Assembly (NCBI GenBank): GCA_964434425.1
Contig: CAYSVH010000004.1
Coordinates: forward strand, 112,888-176,887
Direction of reading: 5' to 3'
From: CALMEC01 sp964434425
Lineage (GTDB): Bacteria > Actinomycetota > Thermoleophilia > Miltoncostaeales > Miltoncostaeaceae
Length of the DNA stretch: 64,000 nucleotides
The translations under genes were made by a program, and so were the position numbers. This document shows, piece after piece, positions 15,338 through 24,124 of this stretch. The notes beneath the pieces are model-generated. The model saw only the letters and a list, made by a program, of their open reading frames with translations. It searched no databases and was not told the DNA's origin. Numbering within the stretch: position 1 is the stretch's first letter; each line of letters opens with the position of its first letter.

Positions 15338-16228
15338 GTGACCCGATCCGCTCTCGCTGACGCGCCGCCCTCCGGGAGGCACGCCCGACGGGGCCACCCC
15401 GTGCTGGCGGCTCTCGCCGTCGTCGCCGGTTGCGCCATCCTCACGATCGGGCTCATCCTGCTCTTCGTCCGCGTCCAGCTTCTCAGCGCGTCCGGGTTGA
15501 GCGACCGAGCCCTCACCGCGCTCGACGACCCCGTCATACGGGAGCGCCTCTCGACCAGGATCACGGACACCGTGCGCGAACGCATGCCGGCACACGTACA
15601 CGGCCGGATGACCGACCAGGACATCTCGCGCGCGGTGGATCAGGCCATCGAGCAGCCGGCGTTCCGCACCGCGTTCGCATCCGCGGTGCGAGGTGCGACG
15701 ACGTTCCTGGTGGATGGCAGGACTAAGGAGATCCGTCTTCCCCTCGACGAGATCACCGAGGTGCTCACGCCACACCTTGCCGCGATCGACCCCCAGGTGG
15801 CGACTCAGACGGAGGAGTTCCTTCGAGGTCAGGCGATCATGGTGGTCCGGAGCGACGGCGTGGGGGCGGTCGCGCGAACGCTCCAGCTGGCGCGAACACT
15901 GGGTGTCGTCCTTCCGATCGCCGCTGCCCTGTGCTTCGCGTCGGCCTTCCTGCTCGCACGCCGGCGAACGACGGTCGCCACCGGAGTGGGCGTGTCCGTG
16001 CTCGTCGCCGGCGTCGCCGTCGTGATCGCCACCCGCCTCGGCCGTCGGGTGGCGCGGTCGGCAGCCGACCCGGTCCACGCCGATGTCGCCGCCGCCATCT
16101 GGTCGGCGTTCGCCGGACCCCTGTCGACGTGGGGGGTCATCACGGCCGTCGTGGGCGGCGTGATCCTGGTCGCCGGTCTCGTCCTGCGCCCCGCCCCGAA
16201 GCGCAGTCGCCACCTCTTCCACGGCTGA
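15338..16228 (+). CDS. Integral membrane protein of unknown function
   Basis: 296 residues from GTG 15338. One hydrophobic helix near residues 22-46 follows a basic N-terminus. A soluble, probably extracytoplasmic domain of about 130 residues comes next (LDDPVIRERLSTRITDTV through LRGQAIMVV), then three helices near 185-205, 213-232 and 265-285. The middle domain has alternating acidic and basic helices and a DGRTKEIRLPLDEITEVL segment. This one-helix, soluble-domain, three-helix layout occurs in uncharacterised actinobacterial membrane proteins. I do not recognise a named family. The gene stands alone, followed by a near-perfect palindrome. Confidence 0.65.
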   Translation: MTRSALADAPPSGRHARRGHPVLAALAVVAGCAILTIGLILLFVRVQLLSASGLSDRALTALDDPVIRERLSTRITDTVRERMPAHVHGRMTDQDISRAVDQAIEQPAFRTAFASAVRGATTFLVDGRTKEIRLPLDEITEVLTPHLAAIDPQVATQTEEFLRGQAIMVVRSDGVGAVARTLQLARTLGVVLPIAAALCFASAFLLARRRTTVATGVGVSVLVAGVAVVIATRLGRRVARSAADPVHADVAAAIWSAFAGPLSTWGVITAVVGGVILVAGLVLRPAPKRSRHLFHG

Positions 16229-16285
16229 CGCACGAGGCTGGGGCCGCGGGTCCAACCCGCCGCGATCGATTGCGCTGTGACACCC

Positions 16286-16324
16286 GGGTGAGGCCGCTGG
16301 TGCCAGGCACCAGCGGCCTCACCC
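16286..16324. terminator. 39-base palindrome, 19-pair stem
   Basis: GGGTGAGGCCGCTGGTGCC, a single A, then the exact reverse complement. It lies 57 bases after the stop of the membrane-protein gene. The same core recurs at 16388-16424 with different but still paired outer bases, so pairing appears to be maintained. Confidence 0.7.
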
Positions 16325-16387
16325 CATCACACGGCACTCGCTGATTTACCTGCACATCAGGCAGTTCGTGAGATCCTCGGCGCCCTC

Positions 16388-16424
16388 GAGTAGGCCGCTG
16401 GTGCCAGGCACCAGCGGCCTACTC
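16388..16424. terminator. 37-base palindrome, 18-pair stem, second copy
   Basis: GAGTAGGCCGCTGGTGCC, a single A, then its exact reverse complement. It shares the core TAGGCCGCTGGTGCC/GGTGAGGCCGCTGG with the copy at 16286, while the outer bases differ in a compensated manner. It lies just upstream of the copper promoter and could insulate it from readthrough. Confidence 0.65.
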
Positions 16425-16460
16425 CCCCCAGACGCACACGTCGCCCCCATGCACCGCCCC

Positions 16461-16489
16461 TTGACCTTCATACCCTAGGGGGGTAGGGT
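16461..16489 (+). promoter_or_regulatory. Copper-operon promoter with CsoR operator
   Basis: TTGACC (16461-16466) and TAGGGT (16484-16489) are spaced by 17 bases as -35 and -10. TACCCTAGGGGGGTA (16471-16485) fills the spacer and matches the G-tract pseudopalindrome bound by CsoR repressors. The -10 ends seven bases before the csoR ATG, so the mRNA should be leaderless. Apo-CsoR bound here would block polymerase; Cu(I) releases it. Confidence 0.85.
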
Positions 16490-16496
16490 TTTATCT

Positions 16497-16793
16497 ATGG
16501 ACGCGACCCACCAGCACGGCTATCACCACGCGAAGGACGACTACCTGCGCCGACTCAAGCGCATCGAGGGGCAGGCGCGCGGTCTCCAGCGCATGGTCGA
16601 GGAGGACAAGTACTGCATCGACATCCTCACGCAGGTGTCCGCGATGACACGCGCGCTGCAGTCCCTCGCCCTCGGTCTCCTGGACGACCACATCGCCCAC
16701 TGCGTGACCGACGCCGTCCGCGGGGGCGGCGACGAGGCCGACGCGAAGCTGACGGAGGCGTCCGCCGCCATCGCCCGCCTCGTCCGATCCTGA
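16497..16793 (+). CDS. csoR: Copper-sensing transcriptional repressor CsoR
   Basis: 98 residues, the all-helical CsoR/RcnR fold. The first helix DDYLRRLKRIEGQARGLQRMVEEDKYCIDILTQ supplies the first Cys (about residue 41), and LLDDHIAHCV the His and second Cys, giving the Cys-His-Cys triad that binds Cu(I). An extra His-rich N-terminus (HQHGYHH) may add metal sites. It represses its own operon through the box at 16471 and is followed by copZ, a metal-binding membrane protein gene and copA, so copper rather than nickel or formaldehyde is the likely effector. Confidence 0.94.
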   Translation: MDATHQHGYHHAKDDYLRRLKRIEGQARGLQRMVEEDKYCIDILTQVSAMTRALQSLALGLLDDHIAHCVTDAVRGGGDEADAKLTEASAAIARLVRS

Positions 16794-16854
16794 CCGACCA
16801 CTTTCCACGACCCGCGTCACCCCGGCCGGGCGACGCATGACCAAGGAGTTCCTG

Positions 16855-17067
16855 ATGAAGACCATCGCGTACCGGGTGACCGGGATGACGTGCGGGCACT
16901 GTGAGCTGTCGGTCCGCGAAGAGGTCGGCGAGATCGCCGGTGTCGACGACGTCCGGGTCAGCGCGGACACCGGCAGCCTCGTGATCACCTCATCGGACGA
17001 AGTGACGGACGACCAGGTCCTGGCCGCGGTCGAGGAGGCCGGCTACTCGGCGGTGCGGATGCCGTGA
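16855..17067 (+). CDS. copZ: Copper chaperone CopZ
   Basis: 70 residues forming one HMA domain. MKTIAYRVTGMTCGHCELSV carries the GMTCxxC Cu(I) site, and the sequence ends EEAGYSAVRMP as in CopZ. It carries Cu(I) in the cytoplasm to the ATPase CopA encoded two genes on. AAGGAG at 16843-16848, six bases before this ATG, decides the start over an ATG at 16837. Its stop overlaps the GTG of the next gene (GTGA), so the operon is translationally coupled. Confidence 0.95.
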   Translation: MKTIAYRVTGMTCGHCELSVREEVGEIAGVDDVRVSADTGSLVITSSDEVTDDQVLAAVEEAGYSAVRMP

Positions 17068-18047
17068 ACGCACCGCTACGACTGACCCTCTACGGACTCG
17101 GCGCACTCGCCGCGTTCGGCATCGCCTACGTGATCGCCGATCGGGTGGTGTCGGAGGACACCGTCGAGCGATGGGAGGCGCGCAGCCAGGAGAACGCCCA
17201 CGGAGACGACCACGGTTCCGCAGACGACGCGGCCGATCACGGAGCCGTGATCCTCGGCGTCGCGATGTCCGGCGGCGGCTTCCACCTCTCCCCGATCCGG
17301 GCACCCGGTTCCACCGGCGAGGACGGAAGGCTCTCCTTCCGGATCCTGGGCGACGACACGACGCCGCTGACGACGTTTCGCACATCGCACGAGAAGGACC
17401 TCCATCTCATCGTGGTGCGCTCGGACGGCGCCCACTTCCGCCACGTCCACCCCGCGCTCGACCGGACCACGGGAACCTGGTCGATCCCGTGGCGCTGGAG
17501 TGCCGCGGGCACGTACCGCGTGTACGCCGACTTCGTCCCGGGCGGCGCGGCGGAACCGGACAGCCTGACGCTGACCCGCACCGTGGACGTCACCGGAACG
17601 GTCCATCCGTCGCCCCCTTCCGCACCCGTCACCCACGACCACATCGAGGATCTGGACCTCACCCTCCACGGTGACCTGGTCGCCGGATCCTCGCGCGACC
17701 TCGTCGTCTCGATCACCCGTTCGGGCAGGCCGGTGACGACGCTGGAGCCGTATCTGGGGGCCTTCGGTCACCTGGTCGCGCTGCGGCAGGGCGACCTCGC
17801 CTACCTGCACGTCCATCCCACGGGCGACACCCCGGAACCCGACGCCAGGTCCGGCCCGACCATCGCCTTCGCCGCGCAGGCACCGACCCCCGGTCGCTAC
17901 CTGCTGTATCTCGACGTCAAGATCGACGGCAGGGTGCGCACGGCCACCTTCGTCGTCGACGCGGTGCCGGCACGCGACGCCCCGCCGTCCGCCGCATCCG
18001 GCGGATCGCACGACGACTCCCACGGATCCCACGGAGACGCACCATGA
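17064..18047 (+). CDS. Membrane-anchored, His-rich extracytoplasmic protein of the copper operon
   Basis: 327 residues. One N-terminal hydrophobic helix (LTLYGLGALAAFGIAYVIA, about 7-25) without a clear cleavage site suggests a signal anchor. The outer domain starts with a metal-ligand-rich stretch (HGDDHGSADDAADHG), contains two HVHP motifs (HFRHVHPALD and LAYLHVHPTGD) in what look like two beta-sandwich repeats, and ends in a second His/Asp-rich tail (HDDSHGSHGD). I do not recognise a named family. Lying between copZ and copA with overlaps on both sides, it is probably a periplasmic copper binder that accepts ion exported by CopA or buffers it outside (inference). Confidence 0.7.
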   Translation: MNAPLRLTLYGLGALAAFGIAYVIADRVVSEDTVERWEARSQENAHGDDHGSADDAADHGAVILGVAMSGGGFHLSPIRAPGSTGEDGRLSFRILGDDTTPLTTFRTSHEKDLHLIVVRSDGAHFRHVHPALDRTTGTWSIPWRWSAAGTYRVYADFVPGGAAEPDSLTLTRTVDVTGTVHPSPPSAPVTHDHIEDLDLTLHGDLVAGSSRDLVVSITRSGRPVTTLEPYLGAFGHLVALRQGDLAYLHVHPTGDTPEPDARSGPTIAFAAQAPTPGRYLLYLDVKIDGRVRTATFVVDAVPARDAPPSAASGGSHDDSHGSHGDAP

Positions 18048-20314
18048 CGACCACCGCACCGGATCACGGCCGCTCCAGCGTCGAACTCGAAATCGGCGGG
18101 ATGACGTGCGCATCGTGCGCCAATCGCATCGAGCGGAAGCTGAACAAGCTCGACGGGGTCACCGCGACGGTCAACTACGCGACCGAGAAGGCCAAGGTCA
18201 TCTACCCCGAGGACCTGGATCCCACGCTGCTCGTGGCGGAGGTCGAGAAGTCCGGCTACACCGCGGCCGTCCCCCGCACCGCCCGGGACCGGTCGGCCGA
18301 CACGACCGACGACGTCCCGGAGGACGCCGAGCTCACCTCGCTCCGCCACCGACTCGTCGTCTCCGTCGTGCTCACCGTCCCGGTCATCGCGATGGCGATG
18401 GTCCCCGCGCTCCAGTTCACCAACTGGCAGTGGGCGTCCCTCGCCCTGGCCTCCCCCGTGATCGTCTGGGGCGCGTGGCCCTTCCATCGGGCCGCCTGGA
18501 TGAACCTGCGCCACGGCACGGCAACCATGGACACGCTCATCTCGATGGGCACGTCCGCCGCCTTCCTGTGGTCGCTCTACGCCCTCTTCTTCGGCACCGC
18601 CGGCGAACCGGGCATGACCCACCCGTTCGAGTTCACCATCGCGCCGTCGGACGGAGCCGCGAACATCTACCTCGAGGTCGGTGCCGGGGTCACCATGTTC
18701 ATCCTCGCCGGCCGCTACTTCGAGAAGCGCTCCAAACGCCGGGCCGGAGCGGCGCTTCGCGCCCTGCTCCAACTGGGTGCGAAGGACGTGTCCGTCCTCC
18801 GCGACGACGTCGAGACCAGGATCCCCATCGACGACCTCGCGGTGGACGACGAGTTCGTGGTCCGTCCCGGTGAGAGGATCGCCACCGACGGCGTCGTCAC
18901 CTCGGGGACCTCGGCGGTCGACGCATCCATGCTGACCGGCGAGTCGGTCCCCGTGGAGGTGTCGCCGGGCACGGCCGTCACCGGCGCGACGGTGAACGCC
19001 GGGGGGCGGCTGGTGGTGCGCGCGACGCGTGTGGGAGCCGACACCCAGCTGGCGCAGATGGCGAGACTGGTGGAGGAGGCCCAGACGGGCAAGGCGGAGG
19101 TCCAGCGTCTGGCCGATCGCATCTCCGGAGTGTTCGTCCCGATCGCGATCGGCATCGCCGTCATCACCCTCGGGGCGTGGCTCGGCGCGGGGTTCTCGAC
19201 CGCCGCGGCGTTCACCGCCGCGGTGGCCGTGCTCGTGATCGCCTGCCCGTGCGCGCTGGGACTCGCGACACCCACCGCTCTCCTGGTCGGCACGGGACGC
19301 GGGGCCCAGATCGGCATCCTGATCCGCGGCCCCGAGGTGCTCGAATCCACCCGGAGGATCGACACGATCGTGCTCGACAAGACGGGCACCGTGACCGAAG
19401 GGCGCATGACGGTGGTCGATGTGGTCACCGAACCCGGAGTCGACCGCGAGCGGTTCCTTCGCCTCGTCGGAGCACTGGAGGACGCCTCCGAGCATCCCAT
19501 CGCCCAGGCCGTCGCGGTCGCCGCCACGGCCGAGGCCGGGGTCCTGCCGACCCCCGAGGACTTCGCCAACGTCGAGGGCAAGGGCGTGCAGGGAATCGTC
19601 GACGGGCACGCCGTGGTGGTGGGACGCGAGTCGTTCCTCACGGAGTGGTCACTCGCGCTCAGTCCCTCTGTCGCCGAGGCCAAGGCCCGCGCCGAGGGCG
19701 AGGGGATGACCGTCGTCGCCGCCGGCTGGGACGGCGCCGCACGCGGGATCATCATGGTGTCGGATGCGGTGAAGCCGACCAGCGAGCGCGCCATCGGTGA
19801 GCTTCGGGACCTCGGCCTCACACCCATCCTGCTCACGGGAGACAACACCGCGGTCGCCGAGCGGATCGCCGACGAGGTCGGCATCTCCCGCGTCGTGGCG
19901 GAGGTCCTGCCCGGCCAGAAGGTCGACGTGGTGCGCGAACTGCAGAGCGCGGGCGGCACCGTGGCGATGGTCGGCGACGGCGTCAACGACGCGCCCGCGC
20001 TGGCCCAGGCCGACCTCGGGCTCTCGATGGGCACGGGGACCGACGCCGCGATCGAGGCCTCCGACATCACCCTCGTCCGCGGCGACCTGCGCAGTTCGGT
20101 CGACGCCATCCGCCTGTCCCGGAAGACCCTCCGGACCATCAAGACCAACCTGTTCTGGGCCTTCGCATACAACACGGCGGCCATTCCGCTGGCCGCGTTC
20201 GGACTGTTGAACCCAATGCTGGCCGGGGCCGCCATGGCGCTCTCCAGCGTGTTCGTCGTCTCCAACAGCCTGCGCCTGCGGCGGTTCAGGAGCGTGAGCG
20301 CAGCACCCTCCTGA
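18044..20314 (+). CDS. copA: Cu(I)-exporting P1B-type ATPase
   Basis: 756 residues. One N-terminal HMA domain with GMTCASCANRIE, eight predicted membrane helices, actuator motif MLTGESVPVE, transmembrane metal site CPC at residues 401-403 (IACPCALGLATP), phosphorylated Asp445 in DKTGTVTEG, the HP motif in SEHPIAQAV and the hinge GDGVNDAPAL. It pumps Cu(I) out using ATP. Start ATG overlaps the stop of the upstream gene (ATGA). It closes the csoR-copZ-x-copA operon, controlled by the CsoR box at 16471. Confidence 0.97.
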   Translation: MTTTAPDHGRSSVELEIGGMTCASCANRIERKLNKLDGVTATVNYATEKAKVIYPEDLDPTLLVAEVEKSGYTAAVPRTARDRSADTTDDVPEDAELTSLRHRLVVSVVLTVPVIAMAMVPALQFTNWQWASLALASPVIVWGAWPFHRAAWMNLRHGTATMDTLISMGTSAAFLWSLYALFFGTAGEPGMTHPFEFTIAPSDGAANIYLEVGAGVTMFILAGRYFEKRSKRRAGAALRALLQLGAKDVSVLRDDVETRIPIDDLAVDDEFVVRPGERIATDGVVTSGTSAVDASMLTGESVPVEVSPGTAVTGATVNAGGRLVVRATRVGADTQLAQMARLVEEAQTGKAEVQRLADRISGVFVPIAIGIAVITLGAWLGAGFSTAAAFTAAVAVLVIACPCALGLATPTALLVGTGRGAQIGILIRGPEVLESTRRIDTIVLDKTGTVTEGRMTVVDVVTEPGVDRERFLRLVGALEDASEHPIAQAVAVAATAEAGVLPTPEDFANVEGKGVQGIVDGHAVVVGRESFLTEWSLALSPSVAEAKARAEGEGMTVVAAGWDGAARGIIMVSDAVKPTSERAIGELRDLGLTPILLTGDNTAVAERIADEVGISRVVAEVLPGQKVDVVRELQSAGGTVAMVGDGVNDAPALAQADLGLSMGTGTDAAIEASDITLVRGDLRSSVDAIRLSRKTLRTIKTNLFWAFAYNTAAIPLAAFGLLNPMLAGAAMALSSVFVVSNSLRLRRFRSVSAAPS

Positions 20315-20423
20315 GCGGGGAGCCCTCCGGCGCTGTCGCGGTGATCGGCTCCCGCCGTCAGGTGGTCGCCATCGCCTGCCGATAGAGCGGGGACGGATGT
20401 GACCAGCCCATGGAGGGGTCGGT

Positions 20424-21197
20424 ATGACAGGCGCAGGGATGCGCGTCGCACGACGCGTGGTGTTCGTGGTCGCCGCACTCTTCGGAACGGCCGGGGTCGC
20501 GGGCGCCACACCGATCCCGCTGAGCGACGTGCGGGGTGCGGCGCCCGTCCGGCACGCCACACCGCTCGGGAGCAGCGACGGGACGTGGACGGCCACGATG
20601 CGCCGGAAGACCGTCGCACGCGCCGAACCCTCCGCATCCGGCCGCGTGGTCGCCCGCCTCGATCGGCGCGGCGCGAACAGCACGCGCCACACGGTGATGG
20701 CGACCGGTGCGTTCCGCGACGGCCGCGGTGTCGAATGGGTCCGCGTGCAGCTCATCACACGCCCCAACGAGAGCACCGGCTGGGTCCGCGCCCGTGACGT
20801 CGCGGTGCGGCGGTCCGCCCTTCGGATCGAGGTGCATCTCACGTCGCGCCGCCTGATCCTGATGCGCGGAGACGACCCGATCCGCACCTTCCGCGCCGGG
20901 ATCGGCCGCGGTCCGACCCCCACCCCGACCGGCACCTTCGCCGTCTGGGACGTGTGGCCCACCCCGGCCGACCTGCGCGGTGTGTACGGCAGCCACGTGA
21001 TCGCCCTGAACGCGCACTCCCGCGTCCTCCGCTCGTTCATGGGGGGCGACGCCCGCATCGGCATCCACGGAGGCGGCGGTATCGGCCGGGTCGGTCGGCC
21101 GTCGAGCAACGGGTGCGTGATCCTGGCACCGGATGCACTCGCCTACATCGCGAAGCACGTGGGCGGCGGGACCAGGGTCACGATCACGAACGACTGA
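20424..21197 (+). CDS. Secreted L,D-transpeptidase (YkuD family)
   Basis: 257 residues. A signal peptide covers about residues 1-28 (RRVVFVVAALFGTAGVAGA). An SH3-like region follows (RKTVARAEPSASGRVVARL), then the YkuD catalytic domain from LRIEVHLTSRRLILMRGD, with HGGGGIGRVGRPSSNGCVIL holding the catalytic His and Cys of the HGx-SNGC motif. It should form 3-3 cross-links in peptidoglycan or attach proteins to it. A GGAGGGG Shine-Dalgarno precedes the ATG. It stands alone, 109 bases after copA. Confidence 0.92.
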   Translation: MTGAGMRVARRVVFVVAALFGTAGVAGATPIPLSDVRGAAPVRHATPLGSSDGTWTATMRRKTVARAEPSASGRVVARLDRRGANSTRHTVMATGAFRDGRGVEWVRVQLITRPNESTGWVRARDVAVRRSALRIEVHLTSRRLILMRGDDPIRTFRAGIGRGPTPTPTGTFAVWDVWPTPADLRGVYGSHVIALNAHSRVLRSFMGGDARIGIHGGGGIGRVGRPSSNGCVILAPDALAYIAKHVGGGTRVTITND

Positions 21198-21275
21198 GGC
21201 ACCGCCGGGCGTCGCGGCATGATGGGAGGGGCTTCGGGCGGCGGATCGTGTCGTCCGTGATGGAGGAGGCAGATC

Positions 21276-22121
21276 ATGACCGCATCCGGCGTGCCCACGG
21301 TCGTCCTGAACGACGGCACCGACATCCCCGTCATCGGGCTCGGCACGTACCTCGTGAAGGGCGACCGCGGCGTGGAGACGATGGTCGGCGCCCTGCGGAA
21401 CGGCTACCGGCTGCTCGACTCCGCGGTGAGCTACGAGAACGAGGACGCGGTGGGCGAGGCGGTCCGGCGATCCGGGATCCCGCGCGACGAGATCCGGGTC
21501 ACGTCCAAGCTCCCGGGCAGATATCACCGATACGACCTCGCGATCGCCTCCGTCGAGGACTCGCTGCACCGGACGGGGCTCGACCACCTCGATCTGTACC
21601 TCATCCACTGGCCGAATCCGTCACGTGACCGCTACGTGGAGGCCTGGACCGCCCTCATCGAGGCCCGCTCGCGGGGACTGGTGCGCTCGATCGGCGTCTC
21701 GAACTTCCTCCCGGAGCACATCGACCGCCTTGTCCGCGAGACGGGCGTCATCCCCGCCGTGAATCAGGTCGAACTCCACCCGTACCTTCCCCAGGGCGAG
21801 CAGCGTGAGTACGACGCCGGACGCGGGATCGTGACGCAGGCGTGGAGTCCGCTGGGACGTGACCGGGGCCTTCTGGACGATCCCGTGATCGGAGCTGTCG
21901 CCGAGCGCACGGGATACACGCGTGGCCAGGTGGTCCTGCGATGGGATCTGCAGATCGGCGTGGCCCCCGTGCCCAAGGCGGCCACGTCGTCCCGCCAGAT
22001 CGAGAATCTCTCGGTCATCGACATCGTGCTCTCCGACGAGGACATGGCCGACCTGGCGACCCTGGCGCGCCCGGACGGGCGGTTGTGGGGTGAGGATCCG
22101 CGGGTGCGCGAACAGGACTGA
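21276..22121 (+). CDS. Aldo/keto reductase
   Basis: 281 residues, TIM-barrel AKR of the 2,5-diketo-D-gluconate reductase group. The catalytic tetrad is visible: Asp in LLDSAVSYENE, Tyr four residues on, Lys in VTSKLPG and His in LIHWP. NADPH-binding elements IGVSNF and PVPKAATSSRQIEN are present. It reduces aldehydes or ketones; the natural substrate is unknown. GGAGG precedes the ATG. It is convergent with the DUF937 gene, with an inverted repeat around CTCGC and GGCGAG just after its stop. Confidence 0.92.
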   Translation: MTASGVPTVVLNDGTDIPVIGLGTYLVKGDRGVETMVGALRNGYRLLDSAVSYENEDAVGEAVRRSGIPRDEIRVTSKLPGRYHRYDLAIASVEDSLHRTGLDHLDLYLIHWPNPSRDRYVEAWTALIEARSRGLVRSIGVSNFLPEHIDRLVRETGVIPAVNQVELHPYLPQGEQREYDAGRGIVTQAWSPLGRDRGLLDDPVIGAVAERTGYTRGQVVLRWDLQIGVAPVPKAATSSRQIENLSVIDIVLSDEDMADLATLARPDGRLWGEDPRVREQD

Positions 22122-22293
22122 CCGCTCGCGCCGGCCGGACCGGCGAGGGCCCGATCGACGCCCGGACCGGCTCGGTGCCGCGGTCGAGCGGACGGCCACC
22201 GCGCCCAACCGGCATCGTGACGGGTCATACGGCGACGACCGCCGCCGATCACCGGCGGGGACCCGGGCGCTGCCCCCGGATCCCGCCGTACCG

Positions 22294-22806
22294 TCACCTA
22301 CCTCTGAGCAGGCCTCCGAGCATGTCCATCAGGCCGCCTCCGCCCGACTTCCCGCCGACCAGTCCTCCGAGGATGTCGGTGAGGCCGCCTCCGGACGATC
22401 CTCCGGAGCCGCCACGCATCCGCTTCGCGAGATAGCCCATCACGATCGGCGCGAGGAGCGGCATGAGCTTCTTGACCATCCCGCTGTCGATCCCGCCCAG
22501 TCCGCTGAGCTGCTGGGTCACCTGATCGCGGTTGTCCCCGAACACGTGCTGGACGATCTTCTGCCCGTCGTCCGTGTCGACGTCGTCGATGTTGACGCCG
22601 CCCTCGAGGAGAGCGCCGTCATGCTTCTGCAGTGCGTTCTGCAGCGACTCCGCACCCGCGGCGTCCTGGGCGTTCGCCCCCATGCCGCCGGCGAGCGCGG
22701 GGATCACGGCGGCGACGGCGGCCTGCGCCGTCGCCGCGTCGACACCCAGCTGCTGCGCGATCTGGTCGATGGGAAGCCCGCCGATGAGATCGTCGAGGTC
22801 CGTCAT
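22294..22806 (-). CDS. DUF937 domain protein
   Basis: 170 residues. The N-terminal two thirds match the helical DUF937 pattern: LIGGLPIDQIAQQLGVDAA, then AAVAAVIPALAGGMGANAQD and MVKKLMPLLAPIVMGYLAKR. The tail is very Gly-rich, with repeats resembling GGLTDILGGLVGG and GGLMDMLGGLLRG. The function of the family is unknown; the related YidB protein is also uncharacterised. A GGAGGTGA Shine-Dalgarno precedes the ATG at 22806 and decides it over a longer frame. Monocistronic. Confidence 0.85.
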   Translation of the reverse strand: MTDLDDLIGGLPIDQIAQQLGVDAATAQAAVAAVIPALAGGMGANAQDAAGAESLQNALQKHDGALLEGGVNIDDVDTDDGQKIVQHVFGDNRDQVTQQLSGLGGIDSGMVKKLMPLLAPIVMGYLAKRMRGGSGGSSGGGLTDILGGLVGGKSGGGGLMDMLGGLLRGR

Positions 22807-23704
22807 GGCCTCACCTCCGTACCGCCTGTGGTCGTGGTATCCCGCTGCCGTACCGACTGTGGTCGGCGCGCGCAGGATCATCCTGCCGGACGGTGCCCGA
22901 CGGCGTCATGGTGCGGCGATGGCGAGACGGCTCCGCGTGAGGCCTCGGTCTCACGCGCCATACGGGCTCGTCCTCCGCACCGGGTCGGGGGGGCCGCACG
23001 ACCGCGTAGGTGGCGAAGCTTCGCTCACCGCCTCATCCGGTATTCCTGAACGAGCAGATTTTCGCTGGTTCTCCTCCAGCGCTTATTTCTCACCTGACAC
23101 ACATCGCCTGATCATTTCTGACACATCGGCCGCCGATGCGATCCCGACTCCGAAGAACCGTCGAGCCAACTCCGCCCCGCGTCGGCCGCAGCCCGGCGAA
23201 CGACCGGGTCTCCGGGGGCACAGCGGATTGCGCACCCGCCCATCGGTTCGGCGGGGCGAATACTGTCTCTCAATCTCTGCTTCAGAGTGAGAGTCTTCCA
23301 CTCTTACCTGGTAATCACGATTTATCGATGGTCGTGGCGCTCGAAACGGGAAGCGTTGCGGCCTGGTCACGGGTGGGCGGATTGGGTCCGTCTCGTCCCG
23401 GATCCGGTCCGTGGTGAACCATCGGTGACCGTTCTCCCCGACCTTTTCGGTGGTGCTCACCGGCCAGGGAACGCTCACTGCGAATTATCCACGGCTTCTC
23501 TGTCACCTGTTGGATATCAATAGTGACTATCCACAGGCGGTGGACAAGTGCTGGGGACAACCCACCATGCCATCGCTGGCGACACGTCACTCGGAGCAGA
23601 CAACCGGTGACTGCGACGCAGGCGCGGCGACGATGACTGCTTCGCCCCGATCGCGCGGAGTCCTTCCGCGCTGTCCACCGCCGGAACACCTCCCCCGCGG
23701 ACGG
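22807..23704. other. 900-base gene-free, AT-richer region with hairpins and DnaA-box-like sites
   Basis: Visibly less GC-rich than its surroundings from about 23040 to 23600. It holds a strong hairpin at 23267-23293 (CTCTCA-AT-CTCTG pairing with CAGAG-TGAGAG), a near-repeat of CTGACACA-CATCG around 23093 and 23121, and two sites one base from the DnaA box: TTATCCACG (23485-23493) and CTATCCACA (23527-23535). None of the short frames looks like a gene. It may hold a small RNA or regulatory sites, or be foreign DNA. Confidence 0.45.
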
Positions 23705-24124
23705 TCACTCCTCGGCCTGATCTCCGCTCAGCATCCGGTACATCCGCTCGAGGAGCTGTGTCTGTTCCAGCTGACAGGTGAGCAGTTCGTCGACGCGCCC
23801 CTCGACGCTCGTGATGCGGTCCGCCTGTGTCTCCTCACCGCGCATCTCATGGAGGCCGGCCGCGTCCTCGGGCGCGCGTCCGGCGTGAAAGGGCTCCCCC
23901 ACGCCCAGGATCAGCCAGTCGAGAGAGACCCCGGTGAGCTCGTGCAGGCGCTGAAGGATGTCGGCCCGCGGGATGCCGTCGGTCTCCCACGCCTTCAGGG
24001 TGGCCGTGCTGATCCCCACCTGGTAGGCGAGGTGATCGCGACTCAGATGGCGATCGGGGCCCCGCCCGGGCAGCGTCGCGCGGAACTCGCGCAGGCGCCG
24101 GGCCGATGCGGTCGGGTCAGGCAT
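23705..24124 (-). CDS. XRE-family helix-turn-helix regulator
   Basis: 139 residues. The N-terminal HTH is LSRDHLAYQVGISTATLKAWETDGIPRADILQRL, the Cro/C1 pattern, followed by LTGVSLDWLILGVGEPF, the usual end of this domain in phage-type repressors. The C-terminal half is predicted helical and acidic, with a possible coiled coil (VDELLTCQLEQTQLLERMYRML) that could mediate dimerisation. Targets are unknown; the AT-richer region downstream and the divergent reductase gene upstream are candidates. The ATG at 24124 was chosen because the HTH begins soon after; an earlier in-frame ATG exists at 24157. Confidence 0.82.
   Translation of the reverse strand: MPDPTASARRLREFRATLPGRGPDRHLSRDHLAYQVGISTATLKAWETDGIPRADILQRLHELTGVSLDWLILGVGEPFHAGRAPEDAAGLHEMRGEETQADRITSVEGRVDELLTCQLEQTQLLERMYRMLSGDQAEE

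Noticed and set aside
23485..23535. Chromosome replication origin
   Set aside because: Only two imperfect DnaA-box-like sites and no dnaA, dnaN, recF or rpmH nearby.
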